Source: CAWCBH01 sp963793785
GTDB taxonomy: Bacteria > Actinomycetota > Thermoleophilia > Solirubrobacterales > 70-9
NCBI GenBank assembly: GCA_963793785.1
Contig: CAWCBH010000003.1
Span: 372,001 to 436,000 of the forward strand
Reading direction: 5' to 3'
DNA: 64,000 nucleotides
This document shows positions 25,731 to 35,113 of the stretch, piece after piece; positions within the stretch are counted from its first letter, which is position 1; each line of letters starts with the position of its first letter. The translations under genes and the position numbers were made by a program. The notes beneath the pieces were generated by a model. The model saw only the letters and a program-made list of their open reading frames with translations. It was not told where the DNA came from and did not search any database.

Positions 25731-28246
25731 TCAGCAGCCGCTGACGACGAGGCGCGCGTTGCGATCGGCGCGGAAGGTCGACCCGCAGCACACTGACCCT
25801 TGGGGTCGTACTCCCACATGCTGCTTTTCAGGGCCTTTCCATCGACCGTCACCTCGCAGGGACGAAACGGCCGCTGCAGCGCTCCCAGTCCCGCCTGCAG
25901 GGACCAGCGCCGCGGCCGCGTGTCGGTGATCTGGAGCGTCCAGCTGCCGCGGCCCTCGCGCGAGCGCAGGCGCCCCGCGGTCAGGAACCTTCCCGAGCTG
26001 CGCCCGCGCGGGAACGCCAGCAGCTGCATCCGCCCGCGCCGGTCGCCGAGGTGAACGAGCCCTCGTTGCGCCTTTCCGTACGGCGCCAGCGTGTCGACGT
26101 CGGCCGGCAGCAGCGCCAGCAGCGAGCCGGCGCGGGCCAGCAGCGGCAGCTCGTCGAGCGGCGCCGGCAGGGTGGCGTCGCGCCCACGGCGGCCGCCCCT
26201 CAGCAGCTTTGCCCGGCGCAGCTGCAGCGAGCCGTCGCCCTTGCGGTAGCGCAGCGACCGCCACAGGTCCACCCAGGTGCCGGGAGGCAGGTAGAGCGCC
26301 CGCCGCCGCTGGCCGGGCTCGAGCACCGGCGCCGCCAGCAGGTCGGGCCCGAACAGGAACTCGTCCTCGACCGCGGTCGCCCGCGCCAGGCCGGGGTAGC
26401 GCAGCGCCAGGTGGCGCATCACCGGCATGCCGCTGCGGCGGTAGGTCGCGGCGGCGGCGCGCAGGTAGGGGTAGAGCTGGGTGTGCAGCTTCGTATAGCG
26501 ACGCCAGTTGCCGATCTGGTCGGGGTCGGTCACCTGGGGCCGCTCGCGGGGTGGCAGCGAGAAGCCGTTGGCCTGAGTTCGCATCACCGGCGAGAGGGCG
26601 CCGAACTGGACCCAGCGGGTCAGCAGCTCCGGGGTCAGGCGGCGGGTGCCGAGGGCGAAGTAGCCGCCGATGTCCGAGCCCCAGATCCCGACTCCCGAGA
26701 GCCCGATCGAGAGCGCGTTCTGGACCGCCGAGCGCAGCCCGTCGAAGCCCCAGTCGGTGGTCGGGTCGCCGTTCCAGACCACCGGCGAGCAGCGCGCCGA
26801 ACCCGTCCAGCCGGAGCGGATGTAGCGCAGCAGCGGCTTTCGCTGCCGGGCGGCCCAGTCCCAGGCCGCGCAGTGGTAGAGGCGCGGGTAGAGGTTGTGC
26901 ATCGCGTACCCGGTCGAGCCGTCGGCGGAGCGGCTGTCGAGCGGCGTGTACTCGCCGAAGTCCTCCATCCAGCCGTCGTAGCCGTCCGCCGCCGCCTCGC
27001 CCAGCAGGCCGGCGAACTGCGAGTCGCCGCTGGCGGCCGAGAAGTCGAACTGGGAGACGTTGAACTCGAGGTAGCGGTAGACGTAGGGCGCGCCGGCCTG
27101 GGTCTCGGTCAGCGCCCCGGCTGCCTGCGCCCGCTCGTAGGCGGGCGAGTAGTCGACGCAGATCATCGGGTTGAAGTAGGTGGTCACCGCGTACCCGAGT
27201 GCGTGCAGGATCGCGGTGCGGCGCGGCTGCTCGGCCTCGATCCCCTGCTGATCGCCGCAGGGCAGGTAGTGCAGGTAGGTCTGGTAGACGGAGACCGGGG
27301 TGTCGAGGCGGCGCAGCGCCGCCGCGTCGGCGGCCTCGTCGTCGCCGGTGCGCTGGAACCAGGCCCCCAGGTACCAGGGCTCGGGCGGCGGCTGGCGGCC
27401 GATCGCGCGGGTCAGGCGGCGCAGCACTGCGGCCGGCCGAGGGCCGGCGAAGAAGCGCAGCGAGAGCTCGGTCGGAGGCGGGGCGGTGGCGGTCTCGGGA
27501 GCGCCCTCGGGGCCGGCGGCGACCTCCAGGCTCCAGGCGTCGGAACGGTCGCTGCCGAGGCGGAAGTAGCTGCTCTGGGTGTTGTCGACCAGGACCCCGT
27601 AGCCGGCGCTGGAGAGCAGCCACGGCATCGGAAAGTAGGTGGCGTCGTCGCGGCCGCGGAATCCCCACGGCGGCACGAATGCGTTCGGCACGAAGGGCCG
27701 CTCCTCCGCCTGGTAGGCGCCCTCGGCGACGTAGTTCTCGACCACGCCGCCTCGCTGGTCGACGGCGTTGGACCGTTCCCCGAAGCCCAGGTAGCGCTCG
27801 CCGTCGCGGGCGCCGAATCCGATCCCGATCGCGTCGACGCCGAGCGCCGGGCCCTGAAGCGACGCCTGCAGCCGGATCACCCCCTCGCGCCCGCGGGCGA
27901 TCCGGATCGCGATCGTCGTCGTCGGGTCCTCGGTCGCCAGGGTCGCCTCGTAGGCGCCGCGGATCCGGTGCGCCCCGCTCAGCGTCGTGGCGTGAAACCA
28001 GCGCCCGGCACGCCGAAACCCGAGGCTGCCGGAGGGGCCGGAGCCGCCGCCGCCGAGCTGGCGCAGGACCGAGCGGCCGCCGCCGCGCAGCTCGAAGGTG
28101 AACGGGGTCTCGCCGACGAGCGCCCGCAGGCTGCCGGCGTCGGCCGCGACCGTCGCGGCGCCGGCGGGCCCGGGCAGGACCGCGATCGCGGCGACGACCA
28201 GCGCCGCCGGCGCGATTGCCGCCACCCGTCTCCGCCCTGCGCCCAC
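25731..28246 (-). CDS. Secreted GH31 alpha-glycosidase with frameshifted C-terminus
   Basis: About 838 residues encode a family 31 glycoside hydrolase. A signal peptide (RRVAAIAPAALVVAAIAV, then GPAGA) follows a GTG start at 28246. The nucleophile Asp is in DGWMEDFGEYTPLDS and the acid/base Asp in IWGSDIGGYFALG; GWMEDFGE resembles the sulfoquinovosidase/YihQ subgroup, but substrate specificity is not secure. The frame changes twice between about 25772 and 25805: after WEYDPKG the natural continuation (S-V-L-R-V-D, then FRADRNARLVVSGC and TGA at 25731) needs two single-base corrections. Without them the frame runs on antisense through the VTT gene. The domain core is intact, so assembly error is the likelier cause. 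Confidence 0.85.
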
Positions 28247-28274
28247 AGCGGCGATTCTAGGAATACTCGGCCCG

Positions 28275-28670
28275 ATGAGCATCACCTTGCGCCGCGCCCC
28301 GGCCCCGCTGGCGCTGATGGGGCTGATCTTCCTCCTCTCCGCCCAGCCCGAGCTCTCGACCGACCTCGGGCTCGCCGACCTGATCCTCCGCAAGGCCGCC
28401 CACATCGTCGCCTTCGGGACCCTGACCCTGCTCTGGTGGTGGGCGCTGCGGCCGCTGGGGCCTCGCGCCCTGCCGCTGGCCGCCTCGATCGCGCTGGCCT
28501 ACGCGATCAGCGACGAGTACCACCAGACCTTCGTCGAGGGGCGGTCGGGATCGCCGCTGGACGTCGCCATCGACGGGCTGGGAATCGCGGGCGCGGTCGC
28601 GCTGGTTCGCGTCAGCGGGTCACGTTCAGAACGTCGGCCTGGATCTGCCGCTGCCCGTAGGAGCCCCTGA
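28275..28670 (+). CDS. VanZ-like membrane protein
   Basis: A 131-residue protein with about four hydrophobic segments and the VanZ-family pattern: FLLSAQPEL near the first helix, KAAHIVAFGTLTLLWWW, and SDEYHQTFVEGRSGSPLDVA near residue 75. VanZ relatives are small membrane proteins linked to teicoplanin resistance or envelope functions, mostly of unknown mechanism. ATG at 28275 is used; a longer reading overlaps the divergent GH31 start. The 3' end is antisense to the convergent lipoprotein gene for about 59 bases. Confidence 0.85.
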   Translation: MSITLRRAPAPLALMGLIFLLSAQPELSTDLGLADLILRKAAHIVAFGTLTLLWWWALRPLGPRALPLAASIALAYAISDEYHQTFVEGRSGSPLDVAIDGLGIAGAVALVRVSGSRSERRPGSAAARRSP

Positions 28671-29046
28671 ACACGGGTCCCGCGGCGCTGATCTTGTCGC
28701 CCACCCCGGGCAGGGGGCTGGGTCGCAGTCCGCGTCGAACGTCGACGACCGTGATCCCCTGCGCGGTGATGCCCTCCGGGCTGGCGAGGACAAAGTGGGC
28801 GTCGCCGTCGCCGTCGGGGTCGACTTTCTCGACGTAGAGGATCGTGCCGCTGGCGCTGCGGCAGTTGCCGGCGTCGGCGGGACACGGCGCCGGCGAGGGC
28901 TCGGCGGCGGGGTCGGGCAGGGTCTCGCCGGACCGGGTCGTGTCTGCCGACGCGGTCGGGCCCGATCCGGTCATTTCGTCGTCGCCGCCGCAGGCGGCGA
29001 GGGCGCAGGCGAGCGCGACGAGCATCGAAGCGGCGAGCGCGGGCAC
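28612..29046 (-). CDS. Small lipoprotein, unknown function
   Basis: A 144-residue exported lipoprotein. The signal VPALAASMLVALACALAACGG has a good lipobox (LAAC, Cys at residue 19). The mature part is Thr/Ser/Pro-rich, then shows TILYVEKVDPDGDGDAHF, an OB-like strand pattern with VFRGSYGQRQIQADVLNV at the end; small OB-fold domains of this kind are common in exported proteins. GTG at 29046 gives the signal directly. The gene is divergent from the proline dehydrogenase gene, sharing a 66-base promoter region. Confidence 0.7.
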   Translation of the reverse strand: MPALAASMLVALACALAACGGDDEMTGSGPTASADTTRSGETLPDPAAEPSPAPCPADAGNCRSASGTILYVEKVDPDGDGDAHFVLASPEGITAQGITVVDVRRGLRPSPLPGVGDKISAAGPVFRGSYGQRQIQADVLNVTR

Positions 29047-29112
29047 TCCGTAACGGTAGAGGGCCTGCGGGCAGGGTCGCGTCCGGCGCCGTGGCGGGGG
29101 TACCTTTGCCAG

Positions 29113-30474
29113 GTGGCCGAGCATCCACCCGAAGCGGCGGCGCCGGAGGTCGAGGCGGAGCTGCAGCGCGTCGGGCGCGAGCTGCACGAGGGATCGCCTT
29201 CGGCCGTCCGCCATCCGCTGCGCGCGCTCGACCAGCGGGCGATGGAGCTCGCCTCCTCGGACCGCGAGCTGCAGGCGGCGCTGTTTCGGCTCGTCGACGT
29301 CACCCCTGCCTGCCGCTCGCCGGCCGAGCTGGCCGGCCATCTGAGCCAGTACCTCGACGAGGTCGCCGAGCCGCCGCCGGGCATCGGGGCCGCGATGCGG
29401 GCCGCGCACACGGCTGCGGGCCGGAGAGCGCTCGGCGCAGCGGCGACGCTGGGAATCCGCCACATGGCCCACCGCTTCATCATCGGCGAGAGCCCGGCCG
29501 AGGCGCTGCCGACCCTGGCCGGGCTGTGGGAGGAGGGGATCGGCTGCTCGCTGGACCTGCTCGGCGAGGCAACCGTGACCGCGCCCGAGGCCGACCGCTA
29601 CGCGGAGCGCTGCCGCGAGGCGCTCGACGAGCTGGCCGCCGCCGCCGCGGACTGGCCCCGGCGCGAGAGCCTGGAGCGCGATTCGAGCGGCCCGCTGCCG
29701 CGCGTCAACCTCTCGGTCAAGGTCACCGCGCTGACACCGCTGATGCGCCCCAGCGCCCCCGAGCGCGGACGCGAGGACGCCGCCGGCCGGGTCGTGCCGC
29801 TGCTTCGCCGCGCCGCCGAGCTGGGCGCCCATCTGCACTTCGACATGGAGGCGCTCGACACCCTGGAGACGACGCTGGAGCTGGCGCTGGAGCTGCTGGC
29901 GGCGGAGGAGTTCCGCGCCGGGCCCTCGGCCGGCGTCGTCATGCAGGCCTACCTGCGCGACTCGCCGCGGATGCTGGAGCGGCTGCTGGCCTGGGTGGAG
30001 GAGAACCCTCGCGCGCAGCCGCTGACGGTGCGGCTCGTCAAGGGCGCCTACTGGGACAAGGAGGTGGTCGAGGCCCGCCAGCACGGCTGGTCGCCGCCGG
30101 TCTTCGAGCGCAAGGCCGACTGCGATCGCAACTTCGAGCTGCTGACCCGGCGGCTGCTCGACGCCCGGCCCGCGGTCCGGGTCGCGATCGGCTCCCACAA
30201 CCTGCGCTCGGTGGCGCACGCGATCGCCTACGACCGCGTCGGCGGCGGCGACGGCACCGACCTCGAGCTGCAGGTCCTGCGCGGTCTCGGCGACGAGCTG
30301 GCGGAGACGCTGGCCGGGCAGGGCTTTCGGGTTCGCGCCTACTGCCCGGTCGGCGACCTCGTCGCCGGGATGGCCTACCTGGTCCGCCGCCTGCTCGAGA
30401 ACACCGCCAACGAGTCCTTCCTCGGCGAGCAGGCACGCGGTGCCGGTGTCGAGGAGCTGCTCGCGGCCCCCTGA
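29113..30474 (+). CDS. Proline dehydrogenase
   Basis: A 453-residue FAD enzyme oxidising proline to 1-pyrroline-5-carboxylate, the first step of proline catabolism. PRODH barrel landmarks include NLSVKVTALTPLM near residue 200, HFDMEALDTLETT, VRLVKGAYWDKE and IGSHNLRSVAHA, with a C-terminal YCPVGDLVAGMAYLVRRLLE motif. Length matches standalone PRODH plus an N-terminal helical arm. GTG at 29113 is chosen as the first start after the promoter gap. The P5C dehydrogenase gene begins two bases after its stop, giving a PutA-equivalent two-gene operon. Confidence 0.92.
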   Translation: MAEHPPEAAAPEVEAELQRVGRELHEGSPSAVRHPLRALDQRAMELASSDRELQAALFRLVDVTPACRSPAELAGHLSQYLDEVAEPPPGIGAAMRAAHTAAGRRALGAAATLGIRHMAHRFIIGESPAEALPTLAGLWEEGIGCSLDLLGEATVTAPEADRYAERCREALDELAAAAADWPRRESLERDSSGPLPRVNLSVKVTALTPLMRPSAPERGREDAAGRVVPLLRRAAELGAHLHFDMEALDTLETTLELALELLAAEEFRAGPSAGVVMQAYLRDSPRMLERLLAWVEENPRAQPLTVRLVKGAYWDKEVVEARQHGWSPPVFERKADCDRNFELLTRRLLDARPAVRVAIGSHNLRSVAHAIAYDRVGGGDGTDLELQVLRGLGDELAETLAGQGFRVRAYCPVGDLVAGMAYLVRRLLENTANESFLGEQARGAGVEELLAAP

Positions 30475-30476
30475 TC

Positions 30477-32039
30477 ATGGAACCGTTTCGAAACGAGCCC
30501 GAGCTGGAGCTGCGCCGCGCGGACGAGCGGGAGGCGTTGCAGGCGTCTCTGCGGGAACTCGACACGACGCTGCCCCTCACCGTCCCGGTCCTGGTCGGTG
30601 GTGACGCCGGCAGCGCGGAGGGGATCGACTCCACCGACCCCGGCGAGCCGGATCGTCTCGTAGCTCGCGCCGGTGCCGCCGGGGGCACCGAGGCAGCGGA
30701 AGCAGTCGAGGCGGCGACTCGAGGCGCCCGCGATTGGGGTGCCCGCCCGGCTGCCGAGCGGGCCGAGGTCCTCGACCGCGCCGCCGAGCTGCTGCGCGAA
30801 CGCCGCCGCGAACTGGCGGCGCTGCAGGTGCGCGAGTGCGCGAAGCCGTGGGCCGAGGCCGACGCCGACGTCTGCGAGGCGATCGACTACCTGCGCTACT
30901 ACGGGCGCCGCGCGATCGACCTCGAGCGCGGCCCGGAGCTGATCGACGCTCCGGGCGAGCGCAACCGGCTGCGCCACTTCCCGCGCGGCGTCGCGGCGGT
31001 GATCTCGCCCTGGAACTTCCCGCTAGCGATCCCGGCCGGGATGGCCGGGGCGGCGCTGGCGGCCGGCAACGCGGTGGTGCTGAAGCCCGCCGAGCAGGCC
31101 CCGGCCAGCGGCCTGCGGCTGGTCGAGGCGCTGCACGAGGCGGGGGTGCCGGCCGAGGCGCTGGCGCTGTTGCCGGGGCAAGGCGAGGCCGGGGCGGCGC
31201 TGGTCCGCGACCCGCGCGTGCACCTGATCGCCTTCACCGGCTCCGGGGAGGTCGGCCTGGAGATCGTCGCGGCGGCGGCCGAGACGCCCAGCGGGCAGGA
31301 CCACGTCAAGCGGGTGATCGCCGAGATGGGGGGCAAGAACTGCGCCATCGTCGACTCCGACGCCGACCTCGACGAGGTCGTGCCCGACCTCGTCGCCTCG
31401 GCGTTCGCCTACGCGGGGCAGAAGTGCTCGGCGGCTTCGCGGCTGCTGGCCCACGCGGCGGTCGCCGACCAGCTCCTGGAGCGGCTGGCCGGCGCGATCG
31501 AGGTGTTGCAGGTCGGGCCGGCGCAGGACTTCGCGACCGACGTGCCGGCGCTGATCGAGCGCCAGGCGCAGGAGCGGGTCGACGCCTACGCCGAGGCGGG
31601 GTCGCGTTCGGGCCGGCTGCTCGCGACCACTCCAAAGGTGCCCGAGCGCGGCTGGTACTGCCCGCCGCGGCTGCTCGCCGACGTCGATCCGGCGGCGCCG
31701 CTGCTGCGCGAGGAGGTCTTCGGCCCACTGCTGACCGCGGAGCGGGTCGCCGACATCGAGAAGGCGTTCGAGATCGTCGAGTCGCTCCCATTCGCGCTCA
31801 CCGGCGGCCTCTACTCGCGCCGCCCGGAGCTGGTCGCCGAGGCGACCGCGCGACTGCCGGTCGGCAACCTATACGTCAACCGCGCGATCACCGGCGCCCG
31901 GGTCGGCCAGCAGCCCTTCGGCGGCAACCGCCGCTCCGGTGTCGGCTCCAAGGCCGGCGGCCCCGACTACCTGCTCCAGTTCACCGAGCCGCGGGTCGTG
32001 ACCGAGAACGTCATGCGGCACGGGATTCCGATGGAGTAG
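30477..32039 (+). CDS. L-glutamate gamma-semialdehyde (P5C) dehydrogenase
   Basis: A 520-residue NAD-dependent aldehyde dehydrogenase that completes proline conversion to glutamate. The motif AAVISPWNFPLAIPAG, the Rossmann segment LIAFTGSGEVGLEI, the Glu in IAEMGGKN and the catalytic Cys in AYAGQKCSAASRL are visible; the C-terminal PFGGNRRSGVGSKAGGPDYL is typical of P5C dehydrogenases. Spacing of two bases from the proline dehydrogenase stop supports coupled expression and channelling (inference). The last 29 bases are antisense to the convergent YihY/BrkB gene. Confidence 0.93.
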   Translation: MEPFRNEPELELRRADEREALQASLRELDTTLPLTVPVLVGGDAGSAEGIDSTDPGEPDRLVARAGAAGGTEAAEAVEAATRGARDWGARPAAERAEVLDRAAELLRERRRELAALQVRECAKPWAEADADVCEAIDYLRYYGRRAIDLERGPELIDAPGERNRLRHFPRGVAAVISPWNFPLAIPAGMAGAALAAGNAVVLKPAEQAPASGLRLVEALHEAGVPAEALALLPGQGEAGAALVRDPRVHLIAFTGSGEVGLEIVAAAAETPSGQDHVKRVIAEMGGKNCAIVDSDADLDEVVPDLVASAFAYAGQKCSAASRLLAHAAVADQLLERLAGAIEVLQVGPAQDFATDVPALIERQAQERVDAYAEAGSRSGRLLATTPKVPERGWYCPPRLLADVDPAAPLLREEVFGPLLTAERVADIEKAFEIVESLPFALTGGLYSRRPELVAEATARLPVGNLYVNRAITGARVGQQPFGGNRRSGVGSKAGGPDYLLQFTEPRVVTENVMRHGIPME

Positions 32040-32958
32040 TCGGGCCCGGCTCGCCGGCCCGGACCGCCTCCAGCTGGGCGGCGATCGTCAGGCCGACGAA
32101 CAGCGCCAGCGCGGTCAGGAAGGCCCACAGCAGCAGGCCGATCATCCCGGCCAGCGGGCCGTAGGTCTCCCCGAAGCTCTCGCTGAGGCCGATGTAGATC
32201 GCGAGCAGGCCAGTGAAGACGAACCACAGCACCACGGTGACGGCCGAGCCGAAGACCAGCCAGGACGGAGATGGCTGGGCCCGCCGTGGCGCCGCCCAGA
32301 ACAGCAGCGCCACGGCTGCCGCCACCAAGGCGGCCCCGAGCGGCCAGCGGCCGATCGCCCAGGCGGTGTCGAGGCTGTCGCTCCAACCGGTCACGTCCTT
32401 CAGCGCCCCGCCCAGCGCCGCCCCCGGCACCAGGAGGACGAAGGCGGCGACCGAGGCCAGGCCGGCAGTGGCGGCGAGCACCGTCGCGACCGTGTACTTG
32501 CGCAACGAGGGCCGGTCCCGCTCGACCCCGTAGATCCGGTTCGCTCCGCGCTCGATCTGGCCCATCGCCGTGGCGGCCGAGACGATCGCGACCAGCATGC
32601 CGAGGGCCAGCGCGGTCTTGCCCGATCCCGTCGCGGCGCTGGAGGCGCCCTGCTCGAAGGCCTGCGTGAGCAGCTCGCTGGCCGGCCCCGGGGCGATGTC
32701 GTTCAGCGTCTGGGTGAGGATGCGGGAGAACTTCTCCTGCTCGAGCACCCGTGCGAAGCCGACCACCGCGATCAGCGCCGGCAGCAGCGTCAGCGTGAAC
32801 TGGAAGGCGAGCGCCCGGGAGTGGCTGAAGCCGTCGGCGAAGCGAAAGCGCATGAAGGCGTCGCCGAGCAGCCGCCGTAGCCCGATCCCGCGCAGCGTCT
32901 CGATGGCGTCGTCGCCTTCGAGATCGCGGGTTGTGGGGACGTATGCGGCGGTGCTCAT
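32011..32958 (-). CDS. YihY/BrkB-family inner-membrane protein
   Basis: A 315-residue integral membrane protein of the YihY/BrkB (formerly RNase BN) family. About six helices are visible after a soluble start, including SRALAFQFTLTLLPALIAVVG near residue 48, ATVLAATAGLASVAAFVLLV and MIGLLLWAFLTALALFVG. The segment FSHSRALAFQFTL corresponds to the family's conserved first helix. The biochemical role is unestablished; older nuclease annotation is unsupported. It is divergent from the DEAD-box helicase gene. Confidence 0.85.
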   Translation of the reverse strand: MSTAAYVPTTRDLEGDDAIETLRGIGLRRLLGDAFMRFRFADGFSHSRALAFQFTLTLLPALIAVVGFARVLEQEKFSRILTQTLNDIAPGPASELLTQAFEQGASSAATGSGKTALALGMLVAIVSAATAMGQIERGANRIYGVERDRPSLRKYTVATVLAATAGLASVAAFVLLVPGAALGGALKDVTGWSDSLDTAWAIGRWPLGAALVAAAVALLFWAAPRRAQPSPSWLVFGSAVTVVLWFVFTGLLAIYIGLSESFGETYGPLAGMIGLLLWAFLTALALFVGLTIAAQLEAVRAGEPGPTTPSESRAA

Positions 32959-33080
32959 CGCGGCGTCACCTGCGCCTGCCGTACCCCCCTAATAGCGCCG
33001 CTAATCGGCCACCTTGGTACCCTGAAGGGGTCGGGTGACCGCATCTGGTCCCCGGAGGTTCCGTTTCTCGCTGCGCTTCT

Positions 33081-33116
33081 GAGCGTTATCGGGGTTACCG
33101 GATCTCCCCAACGCTC
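33081..33116 (+). promoter_or_regulatory. Leader hairpin directly upstream of the helicase ribosome site
   Basis: GAGCGTT (33081-33087) pairs with AACGCTC (33110-33116), and inside it GGGG pairs with CCCC. The hairpin ends two bases before AAGGAG (33119-33124), the helicase ribosome site. Such leaders are common on cold-induced helicase messages; here the ribosome site is exposed, so an attenuator or mRNA-stability role is as likely as a translational switch (inference). Confidence 0.5.
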
Positions 33117-33133
33117 ATAAGGAGTCGCCACAA

Positions 33134-34261
33134 ATGTCTTCGCAGTCATTCGCCGATCTCGGCGTTTCAAAAACCGTCGTCGGCACACTTGCCGCCCGCG
33201 GCATCGAACAGCCCTTTGCCGTCCAGCGGCTCGTCATCCGCGACGTGCTGGCCGGGCGTGACGTGCTGGTCCAGTCGCCCACCGGGTCCGGGAAGACCCT
33301 CGCCTTCGGGGTGCCGATCGTCGATCGCCTTCGCGGCGGCGGCGGGCGCCCCGCGGCACTCGTCCTCGCCCCGACCCGCGAGCTGGCCGGCCAGATCGTC
33401 GACGAGCTGGACAGCATCGCCGCCGCGCGCCAGTTGCGGATCGCCGCGGTCTACGGCGGCGTCGGGTATGACCAGCAGATCAAGCGCGCCCGCCGCGCCG
33501 ACATCCTCGTCGCCACCCCCGGGCGCCTCGAGGACCTGCTCGAGCGAGGCGCGTTCAGCCTCGCCAGCGTCAAGGTGCTCGTTCTCGACGAGGCCGACCG
33601 GATGCTCGACATGGGCTTCAAGCCGGCGGTGGACCGGATCGTCGCCCAGGTCCCGGCCAAGCGCCAGACGCTCTTCTTCTCCGCCACCCTGGAGGGGACG
33701 ACCGGCAAGATCGCCGCGGCCTACACACGATCCCCCCGCCGGCATGTGCACGCCCCGAAGGCCGCGCAGCGGTCGGTCGTCACCCATCGCTTCGTCCACG
33801 TCGATTCGCAGAGCGCGAAGCTGCCCGCCCTCGTCGGCGAGCTGCGCGACCGCGACCGCGGCCGCACCCTGGTCTTCGTGCGCACCAAGCGCGGTGCCGA
33901 CCGCCTCGTCAAGCGCCTCGGCTCCAGGGACCTGCGCGCGGTAGCCATGCACGGCGACAAGTCCCAGTCCCAGCGCGAGAGGGCGTTGGCCAGGTTCGAA
34001 CGCGGCGACGTCGACACCCTCGTCGCCACCGATGTCGCCGCCCGCGGCATCGACGTCGCCGACGTCACCCACGTAATCAACTTCGATGCCCCCGAGGATC
34101 GCGACGCCTACGTGCATCGCGTCGGGCGCACCGGCCGCGCCGGTGCCCGCGGCGCCGGCGTCAGCTTCGTGCTCACCGACCAGACAGGCGAGATGCGGCG
34201 GATCGCCCGCGACCTTGGTCTCTCGCACGAGTTCGACCTCGAGAGGAGCAGTCGCCGATGA
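33134..34261 (+). CDS. DEAD-box RNA helicase, RhlE-like
   Basis: A 375-residue core helicase with little beyond the two RecA domains. Motifs are in order: the Q-motif region GIEQPFAVQ, I SPTGSGKT near residue 50, Ia PTRELAGQ, Ib TPGRLEDL, II DEAD within VLDEADRML, III SAT in FSATLEG, V ATDVAARGID and VI HRVGRTGRAG. DEAD-box helicases unwind short RNA duplexes in ribosome assembly, decay and cold adaptation. ATG at 33134 follows AAGGAG. Its stop overlaps the ATG of the zinc-ribbon/HTH gene as ATGA, so the two proteins are made together. Confidence 0.93.
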   Translation: MSSQSFADLGVSKTVVGTLAARGIEQPFAVQRLVIRDVLAGRDVLVQSPTGSGKTLAFGVPIVDRLRGGGGRPAALVLAPTRELAGQIVDELDSIAAARQLRIAAVYGGVGYDQQIKRARRADILVATPGRLEDLLERGAFSLASVKVLVLDEADRMLDMGFKPAVDRIVAQVPAKRQTLFFSATLEGTTGKIAAAYTRSPRRHVHAPKAAQRSVVTHRFVHVDSQSAKLPALVGELRDRDRGRTLVFVRTKRGADRLVKRLGSRDLRAVAMHGDKSQSQRERALARFERGDVDTLVATDVAARGIDVADVTHVINFDAPEDRDAYVHRVGRTGRAGARGAGVSFVLTDQTGEMRRIARDLGLSHEFDLERSSRR

Positions 34262-34617
34262 CCGTTGCCGAGCGCACTACCGACAAGAGCTGGACCTGTG
34301 AGGGATGCGAGGTGACGATCCGCTGGATGCCCGGCGTCGAGACGCCCGACCTGCCGTCCGGCTGGGAAGACACTTCAGAGGGGATGCACTGCCTGCTCTG
34401 CCGGCGCGCGAACGCCGCCGAAGCCGCCCTCGAGGGCGCCCCGGAGGGCACCAGCCGCCAGCAACGCGCCAAGCTGCGCGCCGCGGCGCTGATCGAGTTC
34501 GAGATCCGTCGCGATCCCGAGCGCGGCAACGGCGAGATCGCCCGCGCCTGCCGCTCCTCGGTGCCGGCCGTCGTCAAGGCGCGGCGCCAGCTCGGCTTCT
34601 CGGACCCCTCGCTCTAG
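34258..34617 (+). CDS. Zinc-ribbon/HTH small protein, paralog 1
   Basis: A 119-residue basic protein. The N-terminus has WTCEGCEVT and, 36 residues on, HCLLCRRA: two CxxC knuckles suited to one zinc. The C-terminal half carries EFEIRRDPERGNGEIARACR and SSVPAVVKARRQLG, which reads as a helix-turn-helix. A paralog with the same layout lies at 48930-49274. The start overlaps the helicase stop (ATGA), so a role with that helicase in RNA or transcription is plausible but inferred. I know no named family for it. Confidence 0.7.
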   Translation: MTVAERTTDKSWTCEGCEVTIRWMPGVETPDLPSGWEDTSEGMHCLLCRRANAAEAALEGAPEGTSRQQRAKLRAAALIEFEIRRDPERGNGEIARACRSSVPAVVKARRQLGFSDPSL

Positions 34618-35070
34618 CTACTGGCCAGACTCGGCGGCGCGCTTTAAGCCCTCGACCGAGTCCTTGGTGAGGAACTCCTTCACCTTGCCCTCGACCGGGC
34701 CGCGCAGCAGCAGCCCCAGGATCCGTCCCGGGTCGCCTTCCAGCGAGTAGATCGCCCGGGTGCGCTCGGGGCCCAGCTCCTCGAGCTGCCAGGAGCCGAC
34801 CAGCGACTTCAGGTCGCCCTTCTCCTGCTCCCAGGTCATCCGGTCCGGAGGGTGGTGGGCGAAGCGCATCCGGTTGGTGACCTGGCGGACCTTCGCGTCG
34901 GAGACGATCTCGCAGAGCGTCGGGCGCCCTTCGCGATCGCGCTCCAGCACCTCGATCGCGATCATCGACTCCTGCCAGTCGGGGGTCGACTCGAGGTCGG
35001 CGACGATCTCATAGCAACGCTGCAGCGGCGCCTCGATCTCGGTGCTGCGCTCGGCGGTGATGGTCCCCAT
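34618..35070 (-). CDS. SRPBCC (START/Bet v1-like) family protein
   Basis: A 150-residue helix-grip protein: an N-terminal strand TAERSTEIEAPLQRCYEIVA, a long beta sheet with VTNRMRFAHHPPDRMTWEQE, and a C-terminal helix (VEGKVKEFLTKDSVEGLKRA). These folds bind hydrophobic ligands; the group includes polyketide cyclase-like and lipid-transfer proteins. No catalytic residue can be assigned. ATG at 35070 starts at the first strand. It is convergent with the zinc-ribbon/HTH gene, with adjoining stop codons, and divergent from the cupin gene. Confidence 0.82.
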   Translation of the reverse strand: MGTITAERSTEIEAPLQRCYEIVADLESTPDWQESMIAIEVLERDREGRPTLCEIVSDAKVRQVTNRMRFAHHPPDRMTWEQEKGDLKSLVGSWQLEELGPERTRAIYSLEGDPGRILGLLLRGPVEGKVKEFLTKDSVEGLKRAAESGQ

Positions 35071-35113
35071 CGCGGTCCAGCCTATCCCGGCCGGGATCGC
35101 TAGGTTGCCGACC

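Noticed and set aside
24803..28405. 1200-residue reverse frame including GH31
   Set aside because: After about residue 880 it reads Arg-rich antisense through the VTT gene; the GH31 stop is at 25731 in another frame.
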